Notes under the pieces: model-generated
Told to the model about the DNA's origin: nothing
Database searches by the model: none
Seen by the model: the letters and a program-made list of their open reading frames with translations, nothing else
Program-made: the position numbers and the translations under genes
From: Aselliscus stoliczkanus
Taxonomy: Eukaryota; Chordata; Mammalia; Chiroptera; Hipposideridae
Direction of reading: 5' to 3'
Length of the DNA: 64,000 nucleotides
Assembly: GCA_033961575.1 (NCBI GenBank)
Contig: CM066728.1
Span: forward strand, 109,200,852 to 109,264,851
In this document: positions 1 through 10,594 of the stretch, piece by piece
Layout: every line of letters begins with the position of its first letter
Position numbering within the stretch: position 1 is the first letter of the stretch

Positions 1-45
1 ACCTGCTTCACACATAATAATTGCTAAATAGGTGCTTATTGAAGG

Positions 46-120
46 ATGGATGGATGGATGATGAATAGATGAATGTTATAGGATGGATGGATGAATGGCT
101 AGATGAATGGATGAATAAAG
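46..120. repeat. Degenerate GGAT/GAAT tetranucleotide repeat
   Basis: The stretch is built from ggatggat, gatgaatg and gatgaata steps, a decayed tetranucleotide microsatellite. Bases 121-377 after it are A/T-rich and show nothing recognisable. Confidence 0.85.
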
Positions 121-377
121 TGAGTGAATAAACTAATAAGTAAAATAATACAATAACCTTTCCAAATGTTAGCTCTCATTCTATAAGATGGAAGACACTT
201 GTCAGCTAACCTTTTCTAATTTTTTTTAACTTCCAGAATATAGGTCATTGTACGAAATAAAATACAAGAAGATATAATAATCTGTTAACAAAATCCTTGG
301 GTCTGAAATTACTGCAAAGGTTGAAACTGGAAGTTGTGGGAAAGTGCAGCACAGCATTGTATCTAGTCTGCCAAACC

Positions 378-520
378 AAGACATCAGGACCTGGGTTCTC
401 TCTCTCTAAGCAGCTCTAGCCTTGGGCAAGTCAACTCTCCACACAAGGACTCAGCCTCCTCATCATTAAATTGCAGATGAAAACATTTACCATTTACCCT
501 GAAGGGCTGTGGTGAGTATG
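378..520 (+). repeat. MIR SINE fragment
   Basis: The stretch reads in MIR order: 'acctgggttc', then 'ccttgggcaagtcaact', then 'cctcctcatcattaaa', then 'gggctgtggtgag'. These match the MIR motifs for the B-box region, the 'cttgggcaagt' core and the 'ctcatctgtaaaatg' segment. It is an old tRNA-derived mammalian SINE, well diverged. An antisense open frame of 65 codons over it has no coding support. Confidence 0.75.
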
Positions 521-583
521 GGGGGAGGAGAAGGGCGAGATGGCAGGAGGTGAGAGAAGAGAGGGAGAGGACAAATAACACAG

Positions 584-770
584 GTTTGAGCTTTGGAGTC
601 AGACAGACCTACATTCAGATCCCAGCCCTGCCACGGACCTCCTCTGTAAACTTAATTAATTTCTGAGCCTAACCACGCTCCAGTTTCCTCCAATGTAAAA
701 TGATGACAGTGACAATTGTGGATGCATGGTGGGCTTGTTGACATACATGTCACATGTAAGAGTTTATCAT
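584..770 (+). repeat. MIR SINE, near full length
   Basis: It begins with 'gagctttggagtcagacaga' and continues with 'cagatcccagccctgccac', 'tctgagcctaac', 'cagtttcctccaatgtaaaa' and a TG-rich tail. This is the canonical MIR order in the sense direction. With the copy at 378-520 it forms a sense tandem of two independent MIR insertions. Bases 771-1230 downstream are A/T-rich single-copy sequence with no recognisable feature. Confidence 0.85.
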
Positions 771-1232
771 ACTCTTTAGGAATTGATCAGTATACGATCC
801 ACATCTCCCGCCTTTAGCCTCATTGGTTATTTCTATAATGTTTACATTCACAGTAAGCTAAATTTTTATGAATATATTAGACCTCAAAGCATATTTCAAC
901 AGCATCTACACTGCCAATTTTGAAAAACTCACACTCTGAGGGCATATTTACTATTTTTCCAAAGCTAATAATCAAGCAATTCTAATTATCCAATACAAAT
1001 ATTAAAATGCTGATATAAGAAGCTTTCTCACCTCAGGCTTTGACAAAAATTATTTGTTTGACATATGGGACTCAGTGTTTAAAACCATCTGGTTTTACAA
1101 AATCCTCTTTTTTCTATTTGATTATCAAGAGAGAACATCCAATGTTCAGCATAGCCAGAGAGGCTTTCTCAATTCTTCAAGAACAAACCTTTTCTCTGAA
1201 CGGTGCTCATCCACCAAGCTGTAAAGTTGAGT

Positions 1233-1304
1233 GTGCTCGGCAGCACTCTGTCATCCAGTGGAATGGCATAAGAGATACGGCCGAGCAGGCCCTCAAGGGA
1301 CAGG
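1233..1304 (+). pseudogene. Possible U6 snRNA-derived pseudogene
   Basis: The start 'gtgctcggcagcac' equals the 5' stem-loop of U6 snRNA with about five bases (the CTTCG part of the loop) missing. Downstream, 'gtggaatggcataagaga' and 'gagcaggccctcaagg' line up in order with the U6 stretches around 'ttggaacgatacagagaaga' and 'gcatggcccctgcgcaagg'. U6 is an RNA polymerase III spliceosomal RNA that produces many retropseudogenes in mammals. The copy is strongly diverged, and I see no clear A-rich tail or target duplication. The first 14 bases are good evidence; the rest is weaker. Confidence 0.42.
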
Positions 1305-1690
1305 TAAGTGACCTGGAGAAGTGGCCCAGGTGCCCCCGTCCTGCTACCCTGCCTTCTAACCACCGGCTTCTCAGAGGCAAGGACGCAAGGGAAGTAGTTT
1401 GCCAGGGCCCCGTTCTCCGGCCGGGGTCTCCCAGGCTCCGGCCGAGGCCCCTCCATTGCGCCATTCCATCTGGAATCCAGGGAGCAAAATAATGTTTAAC
1501 CAGCTGGCCCTGACCCCAGTGACATCCCTGGAAGCACTCACAGCACCCCGCTTTACTGCGATCCGTCTCAGCAGAATTCTGCGTTCTCTCGGATTTTATA
1601 TTTTCAGGTGTGTCAATAGCCTGGTCTATGAGTGGCCTTGAAATAGTTGCAAATAATAAGTATTAAAACTAAATTGTTGCGTGTCACTCC
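1305..1690. other. Unassigned GC-richer single-copy stretch
   Basis: A GC-richer segment with short overlapping open frames on both strands up to 150 codons (1040-1492). The frames overlap heavily, match no family I know and lack a coherent start or splice context. The 'acaggtaagtga' at 1300-1311 looks like a splice donor, but no acceptor-bounded exon can be drawn. I see no gene here. Confidence 0.5.
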
Positions 1691-1699
1691 TTGGGTTTT

Positions 1700-2048
1700 T
1701 GTAATAAGTATTGGTCCGTGACCTCATTCTACAGGTCAGGATGAGAGAAACTTACGGTTACTGCACCAGCACCACTGCTTGTCCCCAGATGGTGATGGCC
1801 AGATTGATGCCACGGAGGACAGCAGAGAAGCAAATGTAGTGAAACGCTGCTGTGCTGTGCCTCTCACGTGGTGGAAAGAGGCTGTCTCTTTTATCCAGGT
1901 GCTAATCCCGTTCATGAGGGCTCTGCCCTCAGGACCTAATCACCTTCCAAAGCCCCACCTTCTGATACCAGCGCTTTAGAGGTTAGGATTTCTATACATA
2001 TGACGGGGGTGGGAGGTGGGGCATAAATATTCAGTCCATTGCAGATAC
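1700..2048 (+). mobile_element. MaLR-type LTR relic (MST/MLT1 class)
   Basis: The 3' half is diagnostic: 'aatcccgttcatgagggctc', 'aggacctaatcaccttccaa', 'agccccaccttctgatacca', then 'ggttaggatttctatacata' and 'attcagtccattgcag'. This order of 'gacctaatcacct', 'ggttaggatttcaacatatg' and 'acattcagtccat' is typical of the 3' part of ERVL-MaLR LTRs. The 5' boundary is vague. No internal retroviral region adjoins it, so it is a solo LTR relic. The exact subfamily needs a repeat-library alignment. Confidence 0.65.
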
Positions 2049-2174
2049 TGGCTAAAAGCAAGTAAGCAAAGGACATTTAAAAGAAGCTAACCTCTTTTAT
2101 ACTAAGGCTAAATTCAGTCTTATTACAAACAGTATGACATATTGAGTCAATCAGCATGATGACATTGATTTTAT

Positions 2175-2335
2175 TTTACTTTTAAAGCACTTTAGTGAGG
2201 TATGATTGACATAAAAGGCTGTACATATTTAATGCATACAACTTGGTGAGTTTGGAGATAAATATATACCCATGAAACCATCACCAGAAATAATGCCATA
2301 AACATATTCATCATCTCCAAAAGTTTCCTCTTCAT
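2175..2335 (-). mobile_element. L1 3'-end fragment, antisense
   Basis: The sequence 'gtgaggtatgattgacataa', 'ggctgtacatatttaatgc', 'acttggtgagtttggagata' and 'catgaaaccatcaccag' is the well-known antisense 3'-UTR signature of ancient mammalian L1M elements. It abuts the sense L1 piece that follows, so the two come from different insertions or from an inversion. Confidence 0.8.
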
Positions 2336-2374
2336 TATCTATCTGTTTATGTATTTATTTAACAGTAAAAACAC

Positions 2375-3160
2375 TTAAGTAAAACATGAAAAGGCACTCA
2401 GTATAACTAATCATCAAGGAAATGCAAATTAAAACCACAGTGAGATATCATCTCACACCTGTTAGGGTGCCTATTAAAAAGTGGGGGGGCAAGGATGTAG
2501 AGAAAAGGGAACACTTGTACACTGTGGGTGGGAGTGTAAACCGGTGCAGCCTTTATGGAAAACAGTATGGAGAGTCCTCAAAAAGTTAAAACTAGAGCTA
2601 CCATATGACCCAGCAATTCCTCCTCTGAGTATATATCCAAAGGAACGGAAATCATAATCCCCGAGATGCCTGCTCTCCCATGTTCATTGCAGCATTACTC
2701 ACAATGGCCAAGATACAGAAGCAACTTAATTGTCCATTGATGGATGAATGGATGAAGAAAATGTGGTGGAAATGCACAAACGGAATATCATTCGGCCTTA
2801 CAATAAGGAGGAAACCCTGCCATTTGTGACAACTTGGATGAACCTGGAGGACATTAAGCTAAGTGAGATAAGCCAGACTCAGAATGACAAATACTGCCTG
2901 CTCTCGCTGACATCAGGAATCTAGAATAGTCAGACTAGTCAAAGCAGGGAAGGGAATGGTGGTTGCCGGGCTGGGAGAGGGGCAAATGGGGGAGGCCGAA
3001 GCGTACATGGCATCAGTTAGACAAGACAAATAAATAAGTCCTAGCTGCCTGACGCACAGCACATTGCCTGCAGTTAATAACACTGCATTGTACACTTGAA
3101 AACTTGCTAAGAGGGTAGATATTGATTTTAGATAAAGGTTAGAAGAATTAAACAAAGCCT
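2375..3160 (+). mobile_element. L1 ORF2 3' end and 3' UTR
   Basis: Reads as the last part of L1 ORF2 plus 3' UTR: 'aaatgcaaattaaaaccaca', 'gagatatcatctcacacctg', 'ccatatgacccagcaattcc', 'attcattgcagcattactca'-like text, 'gatggatgaatggatgaaga' and 'aacttggatgaacctggagg'. The open frame is broken by substitutions and stops, so no reverse transcriptase product is possible. Divergence suggests an ancestral mammalian L1MA/MB-age copy. Confidence 0.9.
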
Positions 3161-3619
3161 ATCTCAATCTTTCTGTTGTCTGTGGTTTGGATCCATACTC
3201 TTAAAGGAAACCTCCCTTCACAATTTCAGAGCTATTTTCTGATAAACTATTATGTTGTGACGATTAGTAAAGTAAAAACATTCCATGATGACAAAAACAA
3301 CAAAATACCCACAGACTATCTTAACAAGATATATGCAGGACATTTTTGGAAGAAAACTAGAAACATGTTTCCTAAAGGAAAAGAAAGATGACTTGGAGAT
3401 ATGTTGATAAGAAGCCTAACTGCTGTGAAGTTACTAATACGGGTCTTTTGAGTTAAATTAAAATCCCAATAGTATATTTCCACAGCATCACAAAATAAAC
3501 TCAAACTTATTTTTAAAAAATTAACAAAGGTAGATAATTTAGAAGATATTGTAAGGTTAATGAAGGAAACTTTCCCTGCAAAATATTAATAGTGAATATA
3601 AAACTGCAATAAACAAAGC
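3161..3619. other. A/T-rich stretch without recognisable feature
   Basis: About 460 bp of A/T-rich sequence with only short open frames (71 and 62 codons, opposite strands). No repeat signature or gene is visible. Confidence 0.4.
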
Positions 3620-3775
3620 AGAGTAGAACTGGTAAAATATTGAGAGAAGTAATTTAAGAATGGTTGATTTCTGGGTAACTTGGATTTACACTTTAATTTT
3701 TTTTGTGATTTCTTCTTTTCCCATGATTGCATTGACCATAACTTTTTAAACACAAAATTATGAGCCGTGGTCTGA
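3620..3775 (+). mobile_element. Probable L1 3'-UTR fragment
   Basis: The run 'gatttctgggtaacttggat', the T-rich 'ttttttttgtgatttcttct' and 'ataactttttaaacacaaa' resembles the 'ctgggtggtgggattatggg ... ttttctatttccaaattttc' end of older L1ME/L1MD elements. The match is loose. Confidence 0.4.
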
Positions 3776-4776
3776 GTGCTTTTATGAGGATAGTATTAAA
3801 AATAAGTACTTATCTAAATCATCAATTTATTTACAGACAATAGTAAAGGAACCTCAAGAATATCAAATTACTCAAGTATTTTTAGACAGGAAGTTAATTT
3901 CAGATTATCTGTATTCAGCGTATCCACACTATAAAATTCGTGCTCATCAGAAAGCTAGAAATAATCCTGGTGATAAAAGGGCAGAGGTAAGGGAATTCCA
4001 ACTAAATGTTGTATTAAATTATCTTTCTCACATTGGGAAGATGAGGACATTTTTAAAGAAAATTACAACTAACAATGAGAGAAATGTTTTTGTTTACATT
4101 AGAAATCTGACTTCCAGGACTATATTTTCAATATGTGAAGAAAGTATGTGAAATCATAAACAAAATTGAAGCTGTTTTAAGTTAAAACATGCAGACCGAC
4201 AGTCATTTCACCTTTTATGCTCATTTGAGCCTTGAAATAACACACACGCACACACACACTATTAGGATTTTGTCCACGTTTGTGAAGATAAATGGCAATT
4301 CATACCACAGATGTTTCTGACATATTGCAAAATATTTTTGACCACTATCTATGCTGGACCAACAAAACATGGGATGCAGCTTTGAATAATCTTCAGGAGT
4401 AATTGCTCTTGGAAAGGACAGAAACAAGCAGAAATGCCATTGTTGGCTCAGACAGACAGAAAATTTCGTTTTCTGAATTCTTATCAAATTACTGATGTTC
4501 TATTTTTCACTCATAAGTGCCCTGGGGGTTTCAAGTAGATGCAGCCTCACGGACACACAGAGAAATGATGGAAAACCTTTCTTAATTAGCAAACCCTTTT
4601 TCAGCCTAGAGACAGAGTTTTGCCACTCAAATGGGTGGGAATTCATTTTGCCAGTACCTCCCACAAATCTTCCTCATTAGAAAGAGGTAGAATGAAAATC
4701 ATCCAAAACTGAAAGCTAAATTTTCATCTGTTAAGAGGAAATGAGACAGGACCCACGGAACAGCTGCCACGGATTT

Positions 4777-4777
<1 letters not shown>
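3776..4777. other. Single-copy A/T-rich stretch
   Basis: About 1 kb with no identified gene. It holds a short CA run (about 4240-4258) inside an 88-codon antisense frame that has no family match. I see no regulatory site that can be supported. Confidence 0.4.
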
Positions 4778-4846
<69 letters not shown>

Positions 4847-4900
4847 TTCCTTCCTTCCTTCCTTCCTTCCTTCCTTCCTCCCTTCCTTCCTTCCTTTCTT
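4778..4900. repeat. Compound (TTTC)n / (TTCC)n microsatellite
   Basis: An uninterrupted block of ttct steps changes into ttcc steps, with one 'ctcc' break, then returns to ttct. It is a polypyrimidine tract over 100 bp long. The Lys/Glu/Gly-Arg repeat peptide that reads through it on the opposite strand is an artefact. Confidence 0.97.
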
Positions 4901-4904
4901 TTTT

Positions 4905-5215
4905 ATTGTGGTAAGAACACTTAACAGGAGATCTACCCTCTTATCAAATGTTTGCATGTACAATACAATATTCTGAACTATAAGCATAATATTGTACCGC
5001 AGATCCCTTGAACTTACTCATCTTGTGCAACTAAAACTTGATACAAACTGAAACGGGAACATGAGCTGCATGCCCCCCACTGCCCCCTGCCCCAGCCCCT
5101 GGCGACCCCCATTCTATTCTCTGCCTCTATGACTTTCACTGTTTTAGATTCCTCAGGTAAGTGGAATCATGCATGTGCCCTTCTACGACTGGTTTATGTG
5201 ACTTAGCATAGTGTC
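4905..5215 (-). mobile_element. L1 3'-end fragment, antisense
   Basis: Diagnostic text: 'attgtggtaagaacacttaa', 'ggagatctaccctcttatca', 'atattgtaccgcagatccct', 'gcccctggcgacccccattc', 'gactttcactgttttagatt' and 'aagtggaatcatgcatg'. This is the reverse complement of the L1MA/MB 3' UTR. The CT microsatellite sits directly at its A-tail side, so it probably grew from the L1 tail. Confidence 0.9.
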
Positions 5216-6974
5216 CTGCTCCCACCTCTGCTTCTCTACATCCTACAGGCAAAACCCACCCTCCACCCATCTGGCAAAGGGCCAGCATGGTCTCCAGGGG
5301 CTCAGCACAGGAGGGTGAGTTTGGAGCTGAGAGTCAATAACTGGCACAGGGTCCAACAACCCAGTGGGTCCTTCCTTACCAGAACAGAGATCAGTCTCCC
5401 CAGGAAGATAAATGACAACAGGAGGCCAAGGGAGGGGGTCGATCTTCACAAGAGTAACCTCATGCTTGAAATTTCAGGGAATGCCCAGAAGGACAATTTC
5501 AAAGGTAGAAGCTTCTAGCTTTAATACACCTTGAGAACAAGGTCCTTTGATATATCAGTTGAGTGATGGGAGCCAAAAGCTTTCAAGCCCTCCACTAGCT
5601 AGGCCCTGACGGCCAGCTGAACATGTAGACTTCCACCTTTTACTGTAAACTAAGAGTGATTTGCCTCTGGGTTCATAAAGTTAAATAGGAAGTCACATCT
5701 TTTTAATTAACATATATATGATAAAGACATATTAAATCATGTATTAGTAATACATAATAGTAATTAAATAATACATATTAAGTTAATGTCTTTTAACCTA
5801 CTGTTAAGCAGAACATGGGAAAACCTCAGATCTCTGAATGTGCTGTTTTTCCACTCAAGACAGGTTTCGAAGGGTGATTATATGTTAGCCTGCATGGAAA
5901 GTTGCTGGGGTTTGCTTTGTTTTGTTTTTACCTCAGTAGACCCACTTATGATTTTGCTGAATGGCACTTTGCATGTGGGTCTATGCTGTGTGGCCTGCTT
6001 CAGTAAGGGATGCTTCAAAAACGAGGGAAATATAGTCAACCCTGTAATGATAAGTCTGTGTGGTGACAAATGGATTCTAGAATTAGTGGGGTGAGCACAG
6101 TGCAAGGTATAAAAATGTCAGATCAGCAAAATGCACAACTTCAAACTAAAACAACTAACAGACTATTGTATACAACTCGACTTAAACAAAACCATAAGGA
6201 CAAAACTCCAACCTAACTGAGAGATGGAATTCTTACTTCTCCCTGGTGGCTCTCCATGGCAAAGAACAGTGGGGTGGAACACTGAGAACACGTTTTCCCA
6301 CACCCCGATTATTAGGCCACCAGCTGCCAGTCACGCTGACGGCCCAGGCACCGTGTGGGCACACACTGCCAATGACCACGTGCCTGGCCTGTTCTTGGAA
6401 TGACTCCCGATCGAAGGAGCCGGATCAAGTCCTGTCTCCTGGGCCTCCGGATCTAGTAGGCCAGTGAAGGCGTCAATACCGTTGGGCTGCCTGAAACCGT
6501 AACTTCTCTCTGCAGTTTCTTATTCAAACGTCTCCGCGAGCCGATGAGCTCCAGCTCTAAGGAACCACCTCCCTGGCTAGCGACTGCAAGGGCCCGATTT
6601 GGCCTGAGGTTTCAGTGATGGAGGCCATGTTATTTGGAGCGTTTTGTACACTTGCATGTCAGCCATACTCAGTGTCAAAAAATGGTTTTCCACAGTGGTC
6701 AGTTATTTTTGTCTCTGAACACTATGATTTTGTTACCAAGCACTTACAGAAATATGAATTTTGCCCTAATCTGCGGCACACGAGAGCTGATAACACACTG
6801 CTCGTTTCCTGTAATGCTGCAACCACTTGTTCAACGCTATGGGGTTTTAAAGTATTCATCTCCCATTGTTTCAAAGTACTTGCAGTTTTCAGTCTGCGTT
6901 TTCTTAAGCTCAATTGCCTCTCCATTTTAAAATTATAAGATTTCGTAGGATTTCCTGGAGATTCAGTCATGTTG

Positions 6975-6976
<2 letters not shown>
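5216..6976. other. Unassigned single-copy stretch
   Basis: About 1.75 kb without an identifiable gene or repeat. Open frames reach 107 codons (6615-6938), but sense and antisense frames overlap and none shows a known motif. A moderately GC-rich part lies at about 6240-6600. Confidence 0.4.

Positions 6977-7008
<32 letters not shown>
6977..7008. repeat. (TG)n microsatellite
   Basis: About 15 uninterrupted TG units. A GA-rich block of the gagaga type follows at about 7425-7475. The remaining sequence to 7760 is unassigned. Confidence 0.95.
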
Positions 7009-7009
<1 letters not shown>

Positions 7010-7764
7010 TCTGGAGCAAAAAAATAACACCTTCAGATAGTTTTCCTAAACATCACTGCCACCCAGCATCATTAAGCACAGACTCCAAACTGGACATCGG
7101 TCAGGCTCCGGGGATCCTAGGCAAAGGGCTCAGTCGCCAGCACTGAAGATCCAACCACTGAGCTGATAACTTGAGAAAAAGTGGTATAATGTTAAAAAGA
7201 GAGAACCCTGGGTACAAGAGCTAATGCACTAGCAAAATGACTTCTCGGAAACACAGTTAATAATCGAATCTGCTCTCTGCCTTTGAGAAATGCAAAACAG
7301 CATCCAGGGAGTTTCTGGGGTGCAAAATTCTTAAGTTCCCACAAGATGCATTTTTTTTAAATATGTCACCTTGTTGCTGAAATAGCATTTGATTATAAAC
7401 TCCTTGAGGATAGAAATACAATGAGGAGGGAAGAGAGAGAGAGAGAATGAGAGCTAGAGAGAGGGAGAGAGAGCGCACGCATGCACTGGTGAAGGGGGTT
7501 CCACACATGATGACAGCTCATCCCCCGATTCCCCTGCCCTTTGCCCCTGGAATTCTCCATCAGAAGACTCCTGTGTTGCTCCCACCTAGAGGGAATTCTT
7601 CACCTAGGTCTGAGGGTTCTGTGAATCTTTGTGTCTGTTCATGGTGGGCTTGTGGAGGGAAACAGCCCTCAAAGGACGAGTGAGGGAGAAGAAAGACAGG
7701 TAAATATATTGAGAGGAACCAAATCACTGTCTCACAATATTATCTGACTTTCTTCCTGTTGCCC

Positions 7765-7895
7765 TTCATGTGTCTTGTCTCTACGACATGTGAGCTTCCT
7801 GAAGACAAGGACATTTCAGAGTTTCTTGTGGTACCATCGAGGCATCCATGAATATGCTATGTACACATTGCACTGTGTACAATTAAAAGCAAGTT
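7765..7895 (+). mobile_element. L2 LINE 3'-end fragment
   Basis: Contains 'gtgagcttcctgaagacaag', then 'gacatttcagagtttc' and 'catccatgaatatgct', corresponding in order to the L2 3' end ('tgagctccttgagggcaggg', then the 'gtgcctggcacatag' region). It is old and diverged. Bases 7896-8384 after it are unassigned single-copy DNA. Confidence 0.5.
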
Positions 7896-8384
7896 TTAAT
7901 CTAAAAATTGGCCTTCTCCAAAGCTTCAGGTAGTACTGCTCTGAAAGCTCTTTCTTGTCTGAAATTTTCCATGAAATGAATTAACTTTGCTCACTCGAAA
8001 CTTGCAGCCAAATCAGCTTCTTTATTCAAGGCAGTGACAGCCAGACACCCTGGAAGAGCAATTTTGTAAATGAATTGGCAATAGACTTCTATTTCCCCGT
8101 AACAGATCCATCATATAACTGGATGAACCAATTCGGGAATTCATAGCTCAGTCCAATAAGGCAAGTCTCCCACCTTCTGGGAGTGCAGCCTCCTTATTAA
8201 TGTAGAGAGGAAGGACCTGCCCCCGAGGATGCCCAGGCAGCCAGGGCTGGGGCACAGCCCTCCCGGATCTGCCTGCACCAGGCGGGCAACATCCCGCAGT
8301 CAGGCTCTGTCCAGCAACTCATCTGCTGAAACCAGACGGAAGCAGCTTCCTCTCGACCCCCTCAGCAGGGTGGCTAAGCACAGT

Positions 8385-8497
8385 GTCAGATGGGTAACAG
8401 ACTTCCTGGGGTTATCAACTTGTGAGGTGTGTAAATGTGTATTCACTATATTGTTTCGTACACTTAAAACTAATAAAGAACAAATAAAAATAAAAAC
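8385..8497 (+). mobile_element. L1 3'-end fragment
   Basis: The text 'gtgtgtaaatgtgtattcac', 'gtttcgtacacttaaaacta' and an A-rich end resembles the 3' terminus of laurasiatherian L1 copies ('ttgttttgtacacctgaaac'). A very similar end lies at 63725-63845. The 8509-8676 SINE inserted into its A-rich tail. Confidence 0.55.
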
Positions 8498-8508
8498 CCT
8501 GCCATACA

Positions 8509-8600
8509 GGGCCGGCCGAGTGGCGTGGTGGTTGAGCGCTGGCTTGGGAAGCCAGCGGCCCCAGTTCGGGTCCCACGTATGAGGGTCCATGACACTGCCC

Positions 8601-8643
<43 letters not shown>

Positions 8644-8676
8644 AGGCAAGCCCTCTATTTAAAAAAAAAAAAAAAT
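8509..8676 (+). mobile_element. Short tRNA-derived SINE with AAATA tail
   Basis: The body starts 'ggccggccgagtggcgtggt' and contains the polymerase III A-box-like 'tggcgtggtgg' and B-box 'gttcgggtccc'. Between them is a perfect 6-bp anticodon-arm stem (gctggc/gccagc) around a 7-base loop. It ends 'tgacactgcccta' followed by about 12 AAAT units. After this comes an extra 'ggcaagccctctattt' and poly-A, an unusual tail extension. An 11-bp target duplication (cctgccataca) lies at 8498-8508 and 8677-8687, proving insertion by retrotransposition. It belongs to the same family as the other short copies in the window. Confidence 0.93.
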
Positions 8677-8799
8677 CCTGCCATACAAATAGGTAACTGA
8701 CCTCAAACATAAGAAAGGCACAAAAAAATATACTGCAACATACAAACAAAATGATCTCATACTTATGTATTATCAATAATAGCAAACTTATATAGCATT

Positions 8800-8980
8800 T
8801 ACTATGCATTAGGAACTATTGGAAGTACTTTGCATGCATGGCTGTGTTCATTTTCCATAACAACCTTCCATGGTAAGAGCGATTGGTGTCTTCACGTCAC
8901 AAAGGAGGAGGCTGAGGTACAGGAAGGGTCACAGAGGTAGTGGCACAGCTGGCAACCCATGCTCTCCACCACTCCATGCC
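8800..8980 (-). repeat. MIR SINE, antisense
   Basis: Reads as reverse-complement MIR: 'taacaaccttccatggtaag', 'aaaggaggaggctgaggtac', 'gggtcacagaggtag' and 'ggcacagctggcaac'. The order matches 'ggaaactgaggcacagagag', 'ggtcacacagctagtaag' and 'ggcagagctgggat'. Confidence 0.8.
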
Positions 8981-9039
8981 TCTCGTGGGAGGCATGCCAT
9001 CTCAGATCGCTGAAAATAACTATCTTATTCCTGCCACAA

Positions 9040-9186
9040 TTCTAGGATAATATGTGTGTGAAGAATTGGGGAGAATCATTGTATAAGTTATATCAAGGTG
9101 TAACCACTATGCTGTACACCTGAAACTAATATAAAATAATACTGTCAACTGTAACTGAAAAATCAATCAATCAATCAATCAATCAA
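9040..9186 (+). mobile_element. L1 3' end with (AATC)n tail
   Basis: Ends 'aaccactatgctgtacacct', 'gaaactaatataaaataata' and 'gtcaactgtaactg', a typical laurasiatherian L1 3' terminus, then a tail of about six AATC units. Its preservation suggests it is younger than the L1M relics elsewhere. Confidence 0.8.
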
Positions 9187-10594
9187 TGTGCCACTGCCCA
9201 CAGGAAAAACCTCTCTCTACTCCTGTCCCAAGAGCCAAATCAAGTAGCCATCGTCCCTGCTTCTGATGGGAACAGAAAGACAGTTTACAGGCCAGAGCTG
9301 TCTTCTCAGCCACCATGGGCAATAATGCCCTGAGAAACAGCCGTTAGGAGTAACATGGGAATTGAACTTGGGAAATTCAAATTTCTGGGCTTTTTGGTCC
9401 AGATTGTGTATCTAATGGCCATTCTCAGTCACTGTTAATGCAGATAATTGGGGAGTTTCCCTACTGATATAATATGAAATAATTTAAATTAAAATGTGCA
9501 GGCAATCACATTTTGCAAAATAGTTACCACATTCATCTTCCACATGCATTAATTTCCTTAGCTGCCAAGGTGACCCTATGCGTGCACCATCTCTCCTTTG
9601 GCAGAGAAGAATGCGAGCATCCAGACCTATCCAGTTAGTCTGTGACTGGAGGGGCGTAAGAAAACGCAGAGCTGATTGGGGAGGGCGCTTCCTGTGCACA
9701 TGCTCTCTAGGATGAAAGCCCTGGGGCTTTGGAGCGTAGACCACAAAGCAGCATAGTGCAGATGGCACCCTTGCTCTGTTCTCTGAGTTTTCAGTTATTT
9801 GGGTTAAATTAGAGTAATGGCTCCCAGACAGCATGGCCTTAAAACAAAGAAGAGTGATCTTTGACACGGGTCATCTCTTTCTGTACTGCAGCAAGAGTCA
9901 TGGAATTGATTGGTGGCCCTGAGGCAATGTGGGTCACCAAGATGACAAAACATCTAATGTTCAACGCTGAATATTGCTGGGACCTCCTACCAGAACCTGG
10001 CCTGGACTGAGGCCTGATACTTAAAAATAAGACAGAGGTTCAGCACGAGCCTCTGCAACCTGGCCTGACCACTCTACTGATGTAGAAAAGAACTAGTGGG
10101 GCTCATTCCGCTAGTGGTGGAATGTGGGGCCCCGGAGTAGGTGGGGCTGGGTGGGTGGGGTGGAGATGCTGAGGAGAGGTTCTATCCTGTCACATAAGCG
10201 CAATTCCCACTGTGAATGGCAGTGGCAGACCAGAGTCCAGGGAAGCTATCAGCAGAGAGGGTCCTTCTCATATGGAGAGTGGCCGACAAAACACAGTGCA
10301 GGAGATTCAATGGGAAACACACAGAGACCTGCAGACCATCAGCTCAGAGCTGCAGTAAGCGACTGGGAACAGGGGCATGACCATGGTCTCTGAAAGGGAG
10401 GCTGGCAATAGGATGGGCTCCGTCCAGGAAGGAAGCTGAGGGCTGGGGAAGCTACAGGAAACAGCATAGACTCAGGCTCGGCACCTGTGGCCAGAGTCAA
10501 ACCATGAGGAGGAAGAAGGCTTAGCTCCTGGTCCTGAATTAGGTTACCAACCTAGACACAAAAGTCTTTCTGCAGAGACAGCTGACTGTCCTCA
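9187..10594. other. Unassigned single-copy stretch
   Basis: About 1.4 kb with no recognised gene. The longest frame is 127 codons antisense (9484-9867), starting at an ATG, with no known domain and no splice context. Another of 89 codons lies at 10124-10393. Composition is ordinary for mammalian intergenic DNA. Confidence 0.4.

Noticed and set aside
1300..1311. Splice donor 'acaggtaagtga'
   Set aside because: Good donor match, but no upstream acceptor with a coherent coding frame; single donor-like sites are common by chance.
4724..4987. Lys/Glu/Gly/Arg repeat protein
   Set aside because: Translation of the TTTC/TTCC microsatellite.
8509..8600. Functional tRNA gene
   Set aside because: The acceptor stem and T arm do not pair properly, it has an A-rich tail and target duplications, and many near-identical copies occur; it is a SINE.
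9484..9867. 127-codon minus frame as a possible exon
   Set aside because: No recognisable domain, no supported splice sites, and such a length occurs by chance in 64 kb read in six frames.
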